Part shown: positions 1 through 9,582 of the stretch, in pieces
Position numbering within the stretch: position 1 is the first letter of the stretch
Layout: every line of letters begins with the position of its first letter
NCBI GenBank assembly: GCA_934655755.1
Contig: CAKUHA010000002.1
Span: 62,001-126,000, forward strand
Direction of reading: 5' to 3'
Length of the DNA: 64,000 nt
Source of the DNA: an uncultured Collinsella sp.
GTDB taxonomy: Bacteria; Actinomycetota; Coriobacteriia; Coriobacteriales; Coriobacteriaceae
Notes under the pieces: model-generated
What the model saw: only the letters and a program-made list of their open reading frames with translations
What the model was told of the DNA's origin: nothing
The model's database searches: none
Translations under genes and position numbers: made by a program

Positions 1-94
1 TTGCCTGGCAAAGGCTCGTGCGCAGTTTAGCGTGCGCGGGGCTCATTTTCGCTAAAATCTGTCTCTAACGTTCGCATTGAATAAAGGGGCGGCT

Positions 95-595
95 ATGGAT
101 ATCCAACTTAAGACGGATTGCTTTGATGGCGCGGCGCAGGTGCGCCGCGCCGTTTTTATGGACGAGCAGGGCTATGAGAACGAGTTCGACGCCATCGACG
201 AGGCGCCGAGCTGCATTCATGTGACACTCTACGTGGACGGCGCGCTTGCCGGCTGCTCGCGCGTATTTCCCGAGGAGCTGGAGCGCGTGGCCGATGCGGA
301 GGCTCCGGTGTCGCCGGCGTGCGATATGGACGAAGGCATCGCGGCGGGGGAGACCTACATTATGGGGCGCGTCGCCGTGCTGCCCACCATGCGTCGCCGT
401 GGTCTGGCGAGCAAGATTGTCGAGGCCAGCGATGCCGCCGCGCGCGATGCCGGCGCCAAGCTTATAAAGCTCCATGCGCAAGAGTACGTGCTGCCGCTTT
501 ACGCCAAGGCAGGCTACACGCAGATTGCCCCAGTGGACTACGAAGACGAGGGCCAGCCCCATGCCTGGATGGCTAAACTGCTGGGCGACAGATAG
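95..595 (+). CDS. GNAT family N-acetyltransferase (ElaA/YjcF-like)
   Basis: A 166-residue single-domain protein of the GNAT fold. The acetyl-CoA binding segment is visible as an IMGRVAVLP strand followed by MRRRGLASKI (about residues 87-110), the R/Q-x-x-G-x-G/A loop of the family. The C-terminal part has HAQEYVLPLYAKAGY, typical of ElaA/YjcF-like members with unassigned small-molecule or protein substrates. An upstream in-frame TTG exists, but the ATG at 95 has AAGGGG seven bases before it, so I take it as the start. It stands alone, with htpG about 200 bp downstream. The substrate cannot be told from sequence. Confidence 0.85.
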   Translation: MDIQLKTDCFDGAAQVRRAVFMDEQGYENEFDAIDEAPSCIHVTLYVDGALAGCSRVFPEELERVADAEAPVSPACDMDEGIAAGETYIMGRVAVLPTMRRRGLASKIVEASDAAARDAGAKLIKLHAQEYVLPLYAKAGYTQIAPVDYEDEGQPHAWMAKLLGDR

Positions 596-742
596 GGACG
601 TTCCTTTTCTGCCGGCAGCTGGGGACACTCCTTGGCATTTGGCGTATGGGAGCATTGCAACATACAGTTTTTCGATTCCGTATGTATATATGCGCGCTAA
701 TGGGTTATAAAATCTAAGTCTGAACATAGCAGGTCTGCGATG

Positions 743-767
743 CGGCTCGGGCAACCGAGCCGTTTTT
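743..767 (+). terminator. Terminator-like hairpin in the htpG leader
   Basis: CGGCTCGG, a four-base loop, CCGAGCCG and TTTTT form a textbook intrinsic terminator. It ends 30 bp before the htpG start codon. A -10-like TATAAA lies at 706-711, upstream of the hairpin. It could end the upstream gene's transcript or attenuate htpG. Confidence 0.6.
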
Positions 768-797
768 GCGGACAGGGGTAGCGCGAAAGGACTGCAC

Positions 798-2822
798 ATG
801 CGTCAATTTAAGACAGAGAGCAAAAAGCTGCTCGACCTCATGATCAACTCCATTTACACCAATAAGGAGATCTTCCTGCGCGAGCTTATCTCCAACGCGA
901 GCGATGCCGTCGACAAGCTCAACTTTAAGAGCCTGCAGGATCCGAGCGTCAAGCTCGATCAGGGCGACCTGGCCATTCGCGTCTCTTTCGATAAGGATGC
1001 CCGCACCATCACGATCTCGGATAACGGCATCGGCATGACCGCAGAGGAGCTCGAGCGCAACCTGGGCACCATCGCCCACTCCGGCTCCGAGGAGTTTAAG
1101 ACCGAGAACGCCGAGCAGCAGGGCTCCGATGTCGACATCATCGGCCAGTTTGGCGTGGGCTTCTACTCCGCCTTTATGGTCGCCAGCCACGTGAAGGTTG
1201 TCAGCCGCGCCTATGGCGAGGATGCTGCGCATGTGTGGGAGTCCGACGGCCTAGAGGGCTACACCATCGAGGACGGCGAGCGCGCTGAGCACGGCACCGA
1301 CGTCATCCTGACGCTGCGCGAGAACGAGAAGCTCGACGCCGAGGGCGAGGCCGAGACCTACGATCGCTTCCTGACGGAGTGGGGCCTCAAGAGCCTGATT
1401 CAGCAGTACAGCAACTATGTGCGCTACCCGATTCAGATGATGGTGAGCAAGAGCCGCCAGAAGCCCAAGCCCGAGGACGCCGGCGACGACTACAAGCTCG
1501 AGTACGAGGACTACCAGGAGCTCGAGACCATCAACTCCATGACGCCGATCTGGAAAAAGCGCAGCTCCGATGTCGAGCAGAAGGACTACGACGAGTTCTA
1601 CAAGTCCACGTTCCACGACTTTGATGATCCCGCGCGCACCATCAGCTTCCACGCCGAGGGTACGCTCGAGTACGACGCCCTGCTGTTTGTCCCTGGCCGT
1701 GCGCCGTTCGACCTGTACAGCAAGGATTACGAGAAGGGCCTGTCGCTCTACAGCTCCAACGTGCTGATTATGGAGAAGTGCGACGACCTGCTGCCCGACT
1801 ACTACAACTTTGTACGCGGCGTCGTGGACTCCGCTGACGTGACGCTCAATATTTCGCGCGAGACGCTGCAACAGAACCGTCAGCTCAAGGCTATCGCCAA
1901 GCGCGTGGAGAAGAAAATCACCGCCGATCTTGAGGATATGCGCGACAACGACCGCGAGGCCTACGAGAAGTTCTTTGAGAACTTTGGTCGCGGCCTTAAG
2001 TACGGTATCTACTCCAGCTATGGCATGAAGGCCGACGAGCTCGCCGACCTTCTGCTGTTCTGGTCTGCCAAGGAGCAGAAGATGATTACCCTGGCCGAGT
2101 ATGCCAAGGGTATGCCCGAGGACCAGAAGGCCATCTACTACGCCGCCGGCGACTCGCGCGAGCGCCTGGCCAAGATGCCCGTCGTGAAGGGCGTGCTCGA
2201 TCGCGGCTACGATGTGCTGCTGTTGACGCAGGACGTGGATGAATTCACCTTCCAGGCCATGCGTGAGTACGTGGCCGCCGATATGCCCAAGATCTACGAG
2301 GACGACGCCGCTCGCGAGGCTGCCGAGAAGGCTGTGGCCGACGGTGCCGAGCCCGAGGTCGAGGACCGTCATCTGGAGCTCAAGAACGTCGCGACCGGCG
2401 ATCTTGACCTGGCGACCGATGACGAGAAGAAGGAGGCCGAGGACGCCACCAAGGAGAACGAGGACCTCTTTAGCGCCATGAAGGAAGCGCTCGGCGACAA
2501 GGTCGAGAAGGTTGCCGTTTCTGCGCGTCTGACCGACGCCCCCGCATGCATCACTACTGAGGGCCCGCTGTCTCTCGAGATGGAGAAGGTGCTCCAGAAG
2601 GGTCCCGAGGGTGCACCCGACGGCATGCCCAAGAGCCAGCGTGTACTCGAGCTCAATGCCAAGCACCCGGTCTTCGCCAAGCTCGTCGCTGCCCAGAAGG
2701 CCGGCGACGCCGACAAGATCAAGCAGTACTCCGGCCTGCTCTATGACCAGGCTCTGCTGGTCGAGGGCATCCTCCCCGAGGACCCCGTAGCCTTTGCCGC
2801 GGCCATCTGCAACTTGATGTAG
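798..2822 (+). CDS. htpG: Molecular chaperone HtpG (Hsp90)
   Basis: ATP-dependent cytosolic chaperone of the GHKL ATPase superfamily that remodels client proteins, often with DnaK. The N-terminal ATPase motifs are clear: NASDA (33-37), DNGIGM (75-80) and GQFGVGFYSAF (116-126). The middle domain contains the SRETLQQNR segment. At 674 residues it is slightly longer than the usual 610-640; an acidic stretch (about 510-560, rich in E, D and K) in the C-terminal part explains the excess. GAAAGG precedes the ATG. Monocistronic; a terminator-like hairpin sits just upstream and a strong inverted repeat just downstream. Confidence 0.97.
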   Translation: MRQFKTESKKLLDLMINSIYTNKEIFLRELISNASDAVDKLNFKSLQDPSVKLDQGDLAIRVSFDKDARTITISDNGIGMTAEELERNLGTIAHSGSEEFKTENAEQQGSDVDIIGQFGVGFYSAFMVASHVKVVSRAYGEDAAHVWESDGLEGYTIEDGERAEHGTDVILTLRENEKLDAEGEAETYDRFLTEWGLKSLIQQYSNYVRYPIQMMVSKSRQKPKPEDAGDDYKLEYEDYQELETINSMTPIWKKRSSDVEQKDYDEFYKSTFHDFDDPARTISFHAEGTLEYDALLFVPGRAPFDLYSKDYEKGLSLYSSNVLIMEKCDDLLPDYYNFVRGVVDSADVTLNISRETLQQNRQLKAIAKRVEKKITADLEDMRDNDREAYEKFFENFGRGLKYGIYSSYGMKADELADLLLFWSAKEQKMITLAEYAKGMPEDQKAIYYAAGDSRERLAKMPVVKGVLDRGYDVLLLTQDVDEFTFQAMREYVAADMPKIYEDDAAREAAEKAVADGAEPEVEDRHLELKNVATGDLDLATDDEKKEAEDATKENEDLFSAMKEALGDKVEKVAVSARLTDAPACITTEGPLSLEMEKVLQKGPEGAPDGMPKSQRVLELNAKHPVFAKLVAAQKAGDADKIKQYSGLLYDQALLVEGILPEDPVAFAAAICNLM

Positions 2823-2853
2823 TTCGGGGATACGGCACCGTAACTAATTAGAA

Positions 2854-2919
2854 CGAGAGTGGATAATCTCCCACTTTTGGCTCGAATGTGGGCTTGAAGT
2901 GGGAGATTTTCCACTCTCG
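2854..2919. repeat. Intergenic inverted repeat downstream of htpG
   Basis: Arms beginning CGAGAGTGGA and ending TCCACTCTCG pair over about 23 bp around a 20-bp loop. It probably folds into a hairpin ending htpG transcription, and the T-rich sequence after it supports that. The htpG-YhgE gap (2823-3142) holds this, the next repeat, and otherwise only presumed promoter sequence. Confidence 0.6.
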
Positions 2920-2936
2920 TTTGCTTTTGTACGGAG

Positions 2937-2992
2937 TAGTCATTGGGGACGTTCTTGTTTGACTAGTCGTTTAAGAACGTCCCCAATGACTA
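2937..2992. repeat. Second inverted repeat between htpG and the YhgE gene
   Basis: Arms TAGTCATTGGGGACGTTCTT and its reverse complement are a perfect 20-bp match separated by 16 bp. The GGGGACGTTC core resembles short strings around 596-640. There is no U-run after it, so it looks more like an intergenic palindromic repeat than a simple terminator. Confidence 0.6.
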
Positions 2993-3142
2993 GTTGGGTT
3001 GCTAATTTGTGCGGGTTGTGGTTTTGTGAGCTGCGGGAATTTGAGATACTGTACATCTGTACGTTAACTCATCTTCGTAGTATATTGCTACCCGCAAAAC
3101 TCAGCACCATTGTGCTGCGAGACGCTAGGGTGCCTCCATACA

Positions 3143-5959
3143 ATGGTTGTTAATAGCATGATTCGGTTGAACGACAGGATGGATGGTCCAAGCGTGAGTC
3201 TCGGCAGCAAACTATCCGATGCAAAGGTTTCCTTTGCGATCTTTAAACGCGACATCAAGCGATTGCTCGTGAACCCCGTTGCCCTGGTGGTTACTCTGGG
3301 CGTGTGCGTTATTCCCTCGTTGTATGCCTGGTACAACATCGTGGCCAACTGGGATCCGTACGGAAATACCCAGGGCATCAAAATCGCTATCGCCAACAAT
3401 GACCAGGGAACTCAAAACGACTTGGTGGGCGAGCTCAATGCAGGCGATAAGGTGGTCGATCAGCTCAAGGAGAACGACCAGCTCGGCTGGACCTTCGTTG
3501 ACTCGGCGGCCGATGCCAAAGAGGGCGTCGAGAGCGGCGAGTACTATGCTGCCATCGTGATCCCCAAGAACTTCTCCGACAATCTCGTCTCGATGCTCGA
3601 CGGCAATTACCATCAGCCCAAGCTCACCTATTACGTCAACGAGAAAAAGAGCGCCATTGCGCCCAAGGTCACCGATACCGGTGCCAACACCATCGAGGAG
3701 CAGATCAACTCGGAGTTTGTCTCCACGGTGGGCGAGACCGTCGCGGGTATTGCCAAAGATGCTGGCATCGACCTTAAAGACAAGGCAACCCAGACCCAGG
3801 ATTCGCTGGCGGGCTCGGTGTCCGAGGCGTCTGATACCCTGGGCGAAGTGCGTGATTCCATCGGCGACATGAACACCGCCATCGACAAGACGAGCAGCTC
3901 GATTGCTTCGGCCGATGCTGCGTTGGCGGGCCTGCAGGGACAGGCGCCTTCGCTAACGCAGGCAATCGCTCAGGGTAATGATCTGCTGGGCGAAGCTCGT
4001 ACCACGGCTGGCAAGTCCATCACCTCGCTCTCCAAGGCGCTCTCGGAAGGCAGCCTTGCGCTAACCAAGACATCGGCCTCCGCGAACGCTGCCATCGGCA
4101 AGCTGACGGGCACGGTCACATCTACGACCACCCGCATCGACAACTCGCTCGAGTCTCTCCAGGCAACGATCGATCACAACACCGCAGTTATCGGCCACCT
4201 GCAGATTCTTGCCGGCGATACCTCGACGGGATCGGATCGGATCGACGCACTGATCGCCTCGACGATCGATACGCTCAAGAAGCAGAACGACCAGCTGCAG
4301 AGTATCAAGAACAGTCTGTCCGCACAGTCGAGCGCCATGGCAAAGGACGCTACGGCAATCTCGAACGCGAGCAACGCACTCAACGCGGCAATTCAGACCG
4401 GTACGGCTAACCTCGGTCAGGCTCAGGCCGATCTGGGGCAGAACGCACTGCCGAAGGCTTCGAGCGCGCTTGACTCCTTTGCCGCCGTTTCGGGCGATTT
4501 GACCGGCATTGTGTCGGGTATGACCCCCACGATAGCGAGCGCGCGCGGCACGCTGGCGCAGCTCGACGCCACGCTCAAGCAGGCAAAGACCACGCTGTCC
4601 CAAACCGACACCTCCCTTGCCAAGGTTCAGGACAAGCTCGCGACCGCCGCCAATGACATTGCGGCGCTGCAGACCTCTGAGTCTATGGGCGAGTTAGCCG
4701 ACCTCATGGACGTCGACGTCAATGACGTGGCAGATTTCATGGCATCTCCGGTTGAGCTGACGTCCAAGTCAATCTATCCGGTCAAGAGCTTTGGCTCGGG
4801 CATCGCTCCCTTCTACACCAATCTGGCGCTGTGGGTAGGCGGCTATGTGCTCATCGCTATCTACAAACTCGAGGTCGACCGCGAGGGCATCGGTAGCTTT
4901 ACGGCGCGTCAGGGCTACTTTGGCCGCTGGCTGCTGCTGGTGATCCTGGGCGCGTTCCAGGCCATTATCGTTACGGTGGGCGACCTGGTCATTGGCGTTC
5001 AGTGCGTCAATCCGCTGCTCTTTGTGCTGGGCGGCATCGCTATCTCGTTCACCTACGTCAACATCATCTATGCGTTGTCCACCACGTTTAAGCATATCGG
5101 TAAGGCAATTGGCGTCATCCTCGTCATTGTGCAGATTCCCGGCTCGTCGGGTATGTATCCCATCGAGATGATGCCCGGCTTCTTCCAGTGGCTGCACCCG
5201 CTGCTGCCCTTCACCTATGGCATCAACCTGCTGCGCGAGACCGTCGGTGGCATGTACTCGTTCAACTACCTGTTCAACCTGTGCATCCTGGGCGTGTTCC
5301 TTATCACCGCGCTCTTTATCGGTCTGCAGCTGCGCCCGCTGCTGCTTAACCTCAACCTGCTTTTTGACAAGCAGCTTTCCACGACGGGCCTCATGATCTG
5401 CGAGTCCAACGACCTGCCGCGTCAACGCTATTCGCTGCGCACGGCCATGCGCGTCATGCTCGATTCCGATTCGTACCGTCGCGAGCTGCTCGATCATGCG
5501 GTGGCCTTTGAGCATCGCTACCCGTATTACATTAAGGGCGGTTTCGCCGCCGTGGTAGGCGTACAGGTCCTGCTTTTTGTGCTGTCGACGGTGCTCGATA
5601 TCGACAATAACGGCAAAATCATCCTGCTTGTCATCTGGATCATTTCGGTTATCGCCATCTGCGGCTGGCTCATCAACATCGAGTACATCCGAGCGAGCCT
5701 CAATACCCAGATGCGCATCTCGGCGCTCTCGGACGAGGACCTGCGCCGCGAGATGCGCGAGCATACCGCGGCCATTCCTGCCGCCCGTCGCATGTTTGGC
5801 CTCAACGCCAGCGAACGGGGTTCTAAAGCCGAGACTCAGGCCGTCAATCAGCTCGATCATGACGACGCATGTTACGTGCCCGAGAGCGGAGACGACACGT
5901 TTGTGATGAATGGGGACAGCGCTCCGCTTGGCAAGCACTCCAAAGGAGGTGAGGCATAA
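3143..5959 (+). CDS. YhgE/Pip family membrane protein (large)
   Basis: About 938 residues. The N-terminal membrane segment and the IPSLYAWYNI...WDPYGN signature are diagnostic of YhgE/Pip (phage infection protein) proteins, an ABC-2-transporter-like family. A long Ser/Ala/Thr-rich extracytoplasmic coiled coil follows (about 180-530). The C-terminal third has about six membrane spans, with ABC-2-like PGSSGMYPIEMMP and HPLLPFTYGIN motifs. A charged cytoplasmic tail ends it. Family function is poorly known; roles in phage adsorption and export have been proposed. It directly abuts a second paralogue, so the two probably work as a heteromer. The start is uncertain: ATGs at 3110, 3143, 3158 and 3179 are in frame and none has a strong ribosome site. 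Confidence 0.85.
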   Translation: MVVNSMIRLNDRMDGPSVSLGSKLSDAKVSFAIFKRDIKRLLVNPVALVVTLGVCVIPSLYAWYNIVANWDPYGNTQGIKIAIANNDQGTQNDLVGELNAGDKVVDQLKENDQLGWTFVDSAADAKEGVESGEYYAAIVIPKNFSDNLVSMLDGNYHQPKLTYYVNEKKSAIAPKVTDTGANTIEEQINSEFVSTVGETVAGIAKDAGIDLKDKATQTQDSLAGSVSEASDTLGEVRDSIGDMNTAIDKTSSSIASADAALAGLQGQAPSLTQAIAQGNDLLGEARTTAGKSITSLSKALSEGSLALTKTSASANAAIGKLTGTVTSTTTRIDNSLESLQATIDHNTAVIGHLQILAGDTSTGSDRIDALIASTIDTLKKQNDQLQSIKNSLSAQSSAMAKDATAISNASNALNAAIQTGTANLGQAQADLGQNALPKASSALDSFAAVSGDLTGIVSGMTPTIASARGTLAQLDATLKQAKTTLSQTDTSLAKVQDKLATAANDIAALQTSESMGELADLMDVDVNDVADFMASPVELTSKSIYPVKSFGSGIAPFYTNLALWVGGYVLIAIYKLEVDREGIGSFTARQGYFGRWLLLVILGAFQAIIVTVGDLVIGVQCVNPLLFVLGGIAISFTYVNIIYALSTTFKHIGKAIGVILVIVQIPGSSGMYPIEMMPGFFQWLHPLLPFTYGINLLRETVGGMYSFNYLFNLCILGVFLITALFIGLQLRPLLLNLNLLFDKQLSTTGLMICESNDLPRQRYSLRTAMRVMLDSDSYRRELLDHAVAFEHRYPYYIKGGFAAVVGVQVLLFVLSTVLDIDNNGKIILLVIWIISVIAICGWLINIEYIRASLNTQMRISALSDEDLRREMREHTAAIPAARRMFGLNASERGSKAETQAVNQLDHDDACYVPESGDDTFVMNGDSAPLGKHSKGGEA

Positions 5960-8149
5960 ATGAAGAACATCCTGCACTTGTTTAAGCGCGACGTCCAAAA
6001 CGTGTCTCACTCCGTGATCGGTATGATCGTCGTGATGGGCCTGATCATTGTGCCGTGCCTCTATGCTTGGTTTAACATCGCCGGAAGCTGGGACCCTTAC
6101 GGCAATACCGGCAACCTTAAGATTGCGGTGGTCAACACCGACGAGGGCTACGAGAGCGACCTGATTCCTGTCGAGATCAACGTGGGCGAAAACGTGACCG
6201 CCACCCTGCGCGGCAATGAGAACTTTGATTGGGTTGTCCTCAACGACCGCGATGAAGCGATCGAGGGTGTCAAGTCGGGCGCGTACTACGCTGCCGTCGT
6301 CATCCCCAAAACGTTTAGCGCCGACATGATGACGCTCTTCTCGACCGACGTGAAGCACGCCGGCATCGAGTTCTACGAGAACCAAAAGGCCAACGCTATC
6401 GCTCAGATTGTGACCGAAAAAGGCTCGAGCGCCGTCCAGAGCCAGGTCAACGAGACCTTTACCAAGACCATTACGGCCATCGGCCTCAAGACCGTGTCCA
6501 GCCTGCTCGACTATATGAGCACCGATCAGGTGAGCAACTTTATCGCCAACCTGTCCTCGACGTTGGGCGATTCGGTCGAGGACTTGCAAGACGTTCAGGC
6601 CAGCGCGACGTCGCTTGCGGGCATTTTGAGCTCCACGTCCGATTCACTGACGTCGGCGGGCGGCATGCTCAAGCAGTCCGGAACGACCGAGGAATCGGTA
6701 AAGCAGCTCATGCAGCATGCCGAGAGCGGTATTGCCGATTCCGAGCAAGCGCTCAAGGCCGCCAGCGATGCGATCGACGCGGCGATCGATGGGAGCACGG
6801 GCTCGTTCGATAACGTTTCTACCGAGCTCGCGAAGGCGTTCGATGCCGCAAACCAGCATGTCGACCTTACGGTGTCCCAGCTCAACGATGGCGCAGCCTC
6901 GCTTAATGCGCGCGCCGACGAGATCGATGCGACGGCGGATAAACTCCGCAGCCTTGCTGACCAGGTGAGCAACGACAAGCTCAAGGCAGGGCTTGAGGAT
7001 GCGGCTGCGGAGCTTGGCAAAACTGCGACGGAGTACCGCAATAATGCCAAGGAGCTGACGAGCATCGCGACGTCGCTTACAGACAGCATGGCAAAGGTCA
7101 ATGAGTCCCGTGCCGAGGTCGACCAGGCGATCGCCGATGCCAAGGCTGACATTTCGGGTGCCAAGATTGATTACGACTCCACGTTCTCGGTTAAGGCCAA
7201 GGAGCTCAAGAAGACCATTTCGGGCGTTTTGGATTCGCTGAACGGTATCTCGGGTGACCTGGATAGCGCCGTTGCCGGTCTGACCGATGCCTCCGGCTCG
7301 CTGGCAAAGGGCCTGTCCAAGGCTGCGACGCTGGTCAATAAGGCTTCCGATCAGCTGGGCGAGGCGTCCGACAAGATCAGCGCTTTCAAGGACGAGCTCG
7401 ACGGCGCTCTGATGTCCGATGACCTCGCCACGATCAAGACGATGATCGGCAACGACCCCGAGGGCCTTGCCGCGTCGCTTTCCGGCCCCGTCGCGCTCGA
7501 CCGCAAGCCGGTCTACCCAATCCGCAACTACGGCTCCGCCATGGCGCCGTTCTACACGATTCTGTCGCTGTGGGTTGGCTCGATCGTGCTGGCGGCCATG
7601 ATGAAGGTCTCGGTTAACGATGAGCTCATCAACGAGCTCATCCCCGTGCGCCTGCACGAGATCTATCTGGGCCGTTACCTGTTCTTTGGCGGCTTGGCCC
7701 TGCTGCAGGCGACGCTCGTGTGCGCGGGCGACATCCTGTTCTTTGGCATCCAGTGCGACAACCCGCTGCAGTTTGTGCTGGCTGGCTGGGTTGCGAGCCT
7801 CGTGTTCTCGAATATCGTCTACACGCTCACGGTGTCGTTTGGCGATATCGGCAAGGCGCTCGCCGTCGTGCTGCTGGTTATGCAGGTCGGCGGTTCGGGC
7901 GGTACGTTCCCCATCGAGATGACGGGTCCCGTGTTCCAGGCGATCTATCCGTTCCTGCCGTTCACTCACGGCATCAACGCGATGCATGCCGCCATGGCCG
8001 GTGCATACCATATGGAGTACTGGGTTGAGCTGGGTATTCTGGCGAGTTATCTGATTCCGTCGCTCGCCCTGGGCGTGGTCTTCCGTCGACCGGTCATCAA
8101 AGCCAACGACTGGATCATCGAAAAGCTGGAGTCAACAAAGCTTATTTAG
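5960..8149 (+). CDS. YhgE/Pip family membrane protein (second paralogue)
   Basis: 729 residues, starting at the base after the upstream stop, with a near-perfect AAAGGAGGTGAGG ribosome site inside the end of that gene. This argues for tight co-translation. It repeats the upstream plan: N-terminal transmembrane helix, AWFNIAGSWDPYGN signature (about 29-42), long helical extracytoplasmic region (about 190-500), then six C-terminal spans with GGTFPIEM and YPFLPFTHGINAM. It is shorter because the coiled-coil region and tail are reduced. Likely an envelope complex with its neighbour; the substrate is unknown. No TetR regulator lies next to the pair, although one often does in other genomes. Confidence 0.87.
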   Translation: MKNILHLFKRDVQNVSHSVIGMIVVMGLIIVPCLYAWFNIAGSWDPYGNTGNLKIAVVNTDEGYESDLIPVEINVGENVTATLRGNENFDWVVLNDRDEAIEGVKSGAYYAAVVIPKTFSADMMTLFSTDVKHAGIEFYENQKANAIAQIVTEKGSSAVQSQVNETFTKTITAIGLKTVSSLLDYMSTDQVSNFIANLSSTLGDSVEDLQDVQASATSLAGILSSTSDSLTSAGGMLKQSGTTEESVKQLMQHAESGIADSEQALKAASDAIDAAIDGSTGSFDNVSTELAKAFDAANQHVDLTVSQLNDGAASLNARADEIDATADKLRSLADQVSNDKLKAGLEDAAAELGKTATEYRNNAKELTSIATSLTDSMAKVNESRAEVDQAIADAKADISGAKIDYDSTFSVKAKELKKTISGVLDSLNGISGDLDSAVAGLTDASGSLAKGLSKAATLVNKASDQLGEASDKISAFKDELDGALMSDDLATIKTMIGNDPEGLAASLSGPVALDRKPVYPIRNYGSAMAPFYTILSLWVGSIVLAAMMKVSVNDELINELIPVRLHEIYLGRYLFFGGLALLQATLVCAGDILFFGIQCDNPLQFVLAGWVASLVFSNIVYTLTVSFGDIGKALAVVLLVMQVGGSGGTFPIEMTGPVFQAIYPFLPFTHGINAMHAAMAGAYHMEYWVELGILASYLIPSLALGVVFRRPVIKANDWIIEKLESTKLI

Positions 8150-8226
8150 TTACGCGGTTTTACCAAACCGCGTAACTGCTCGACGCTGCAAACGGCCCCA
8201 AGCGGCAATTTGACGTTCAATTTCAA

Positions 8227-8251
8227 GGGCGCGACCAGAAGGTCAGCGCCC
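8227..8251 (+). terminator. Intrinsic terminator after the YhgE pair
   Basis: GGGCGCGACC, a short loop and GGTCAGCGCCC are followed by TTTCATTTC. A second hairpin, AGTTACGCGG/CCGCGTAACT, overlaps the stop codon of the preceding gene (8148-8176). The rest of the gap to 8482 shows only a GCACGC/GCGTGC hairpin near 8430 and presumed promoter sequence. Confidence 0.55.
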
Positions 8252-8482
8252 TTTCATTTCACGTCACCTTGCTCGCTTAGGGCCGTTTTCGCTGACGTTG
8301 CCGGGACATTGAGGTTTACTCTGCAGGCGCTTTAGCGTAGTGAATTGCACGGGCTGCTTGGTTGTTGCTACAGTAGCGGGGCGTGCCGGGGGTCCGGTGC
8401 GCCCTGTTTTTATTTGACCATGAGGCGGCACGCGGCTATATGCGTGCGGACACCACGCCCAGATTGAGCGCGAGGATGCCCT

Positions 8483-9466
8483 ATGGCCCAGCATGCCACC
8501 GACAATATCGAAAAGATGCCCGATAGCCCTGTTGCCCGCGAGGACCTGGGTGCGGGCGGCACCTCCCGCGGTGCTGGCGCTCGCTCGCCGCTGTTCTGGA
8601 AAGTTTTGCTGCTTTCGGTGGCGGTCGTCTGGGGCTACTCCTTTACGACCATGAAGGATGCGCTCGATACCATTCCGGTGTTCGAACTGCTCTATGTCCG
8701 TTTTCTGCCTGCCGCGCTGGTTATGTTCGGCATCTTCCACAAGCGCATCATCGCGCACCTCAACGCGCGTAACCTCATCGTTGGACTTGGGATGGGTACG
8801 CTTATGTGGGCCGCTTATGCCCTGCAGACGGTCGGTCTGGCACACACTACGGCAGGCAAGAACGCTTTTTTGACGGGCACCTACTGCATTCTCGTGCCCT
8901 TCGCGAGCTATTTCCTGAGCGGCGAAAAGCTCACGCGTTATAACCTGGGTGCCGCGCTGCTGTGCCTGGCGGGCATTGGCCTGGTGGCGCTCGACAGCGT
9001 CGAGTTCAACATCGGCGACGCCATCACGCTGGGCGGTGCGGTCTTCTTTGCCATCCAGATGGCGGTGACGGCCAAGTACGGCCGCAAGATGGACATCAAC
9101 GTCATCACGTTTTGGATGTTCGTGGGCAATGGCGTCTTGAGCCTGATTTCGTCGTTGCTCTTTGAGGCCCAAGCGCCCCTGTCCGTATGGACGCCGAGCT
9201 TTACCGCCGTCATGGCCTTCCTCTCGGTGGGCTGCACGTGCGTGGCGTTGCTGATTCAAAACGTCGGCTTGGCACACGTTCCGGCCTCGACGGGTTCGTT
9301 GCTCCTTTCGATGGAGTCGCCGTCGGGCGTGCTGTTCTCGGTGCTGCTGATGGGGGAGGCCCTCACCTCGCGTTTGCTCGCCGGCTTTGCGCTCATCTTC
9401 CTGTCGATTATCTTGAGCGAAACGCACTTCGACTTCTTGCGTCGAAAAACTCGCCCGCAATTGTAA
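8483..9466 (+). CDS. EamA/DMT-superfamily transporter
   Basis: 327 residues with about ten hydrophobic helices in two EamA repeats, the drug/metabolite transporter layout. The first repeat contains WGYSFTTMKDAL and a LYVRFLPAALVM helix; the second ends ESPSGVLFSVLLMGEALTSRLLAGFALI, the typical end-of-domain signature. Such carriers export amino acids, metabolites or drugs, and the substrate cannot be inferred here. A polar N-terminal extension of about 40 residues precedes the first helix. A ribosome site-like GCGAGG lies before the ATG. A strong terminator follows immediately. Confidence 0.88.
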   Translation: MAQHATDNIEKMPDSPVAREDLGAGGTSRGAGARSPLFWKVLLLSVAVVWGYSFTTMKDALDTIPVFELLYVRFLPAALVMFGIFHKRIIAHLNARNLIVGLGMGTLMWAAYALQTVGLAHTTAGKNAFLTGTYCILVPFASYFLSGEKLTRYNLGAALLCLAGIGLVALDSVEFNIGDAITLGGAVFFAIQMAVTAKYGRKMDINVITFWMFVGNGVLSLISSLLFEAQAPLSVWTPSFTAVMAFLSVGCTCVALLIQNVGLAHVPASTGSLLLSMESPSGVLFSVLLMGEALTSRLLAGFALIFLSIILSETHFDFLRRKTRPQL

Positions 9467-9477
9467 ACAACTTGTTG

Positions 9478-9504
9478 CGCCGCCCTCCCAGGGCGGCGTT
9501 TTTT
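9478..9504 (+). terminator. Intrinsic terminator after the EamA transporter
   Basis: CGCCGCCCT, CC and AGGGCGGCG form a tight GC stem followed by six T residues, 12 bp after the stop codon. Confidence 0.85.
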
Positions 9505-9582
9505 ATGCCGTGCCCTTACAGTTGTGCTTTGCACTTTACGCAATCAAATTGCTTGCTGCAAAAACGTTACTGGAGGGCATCT

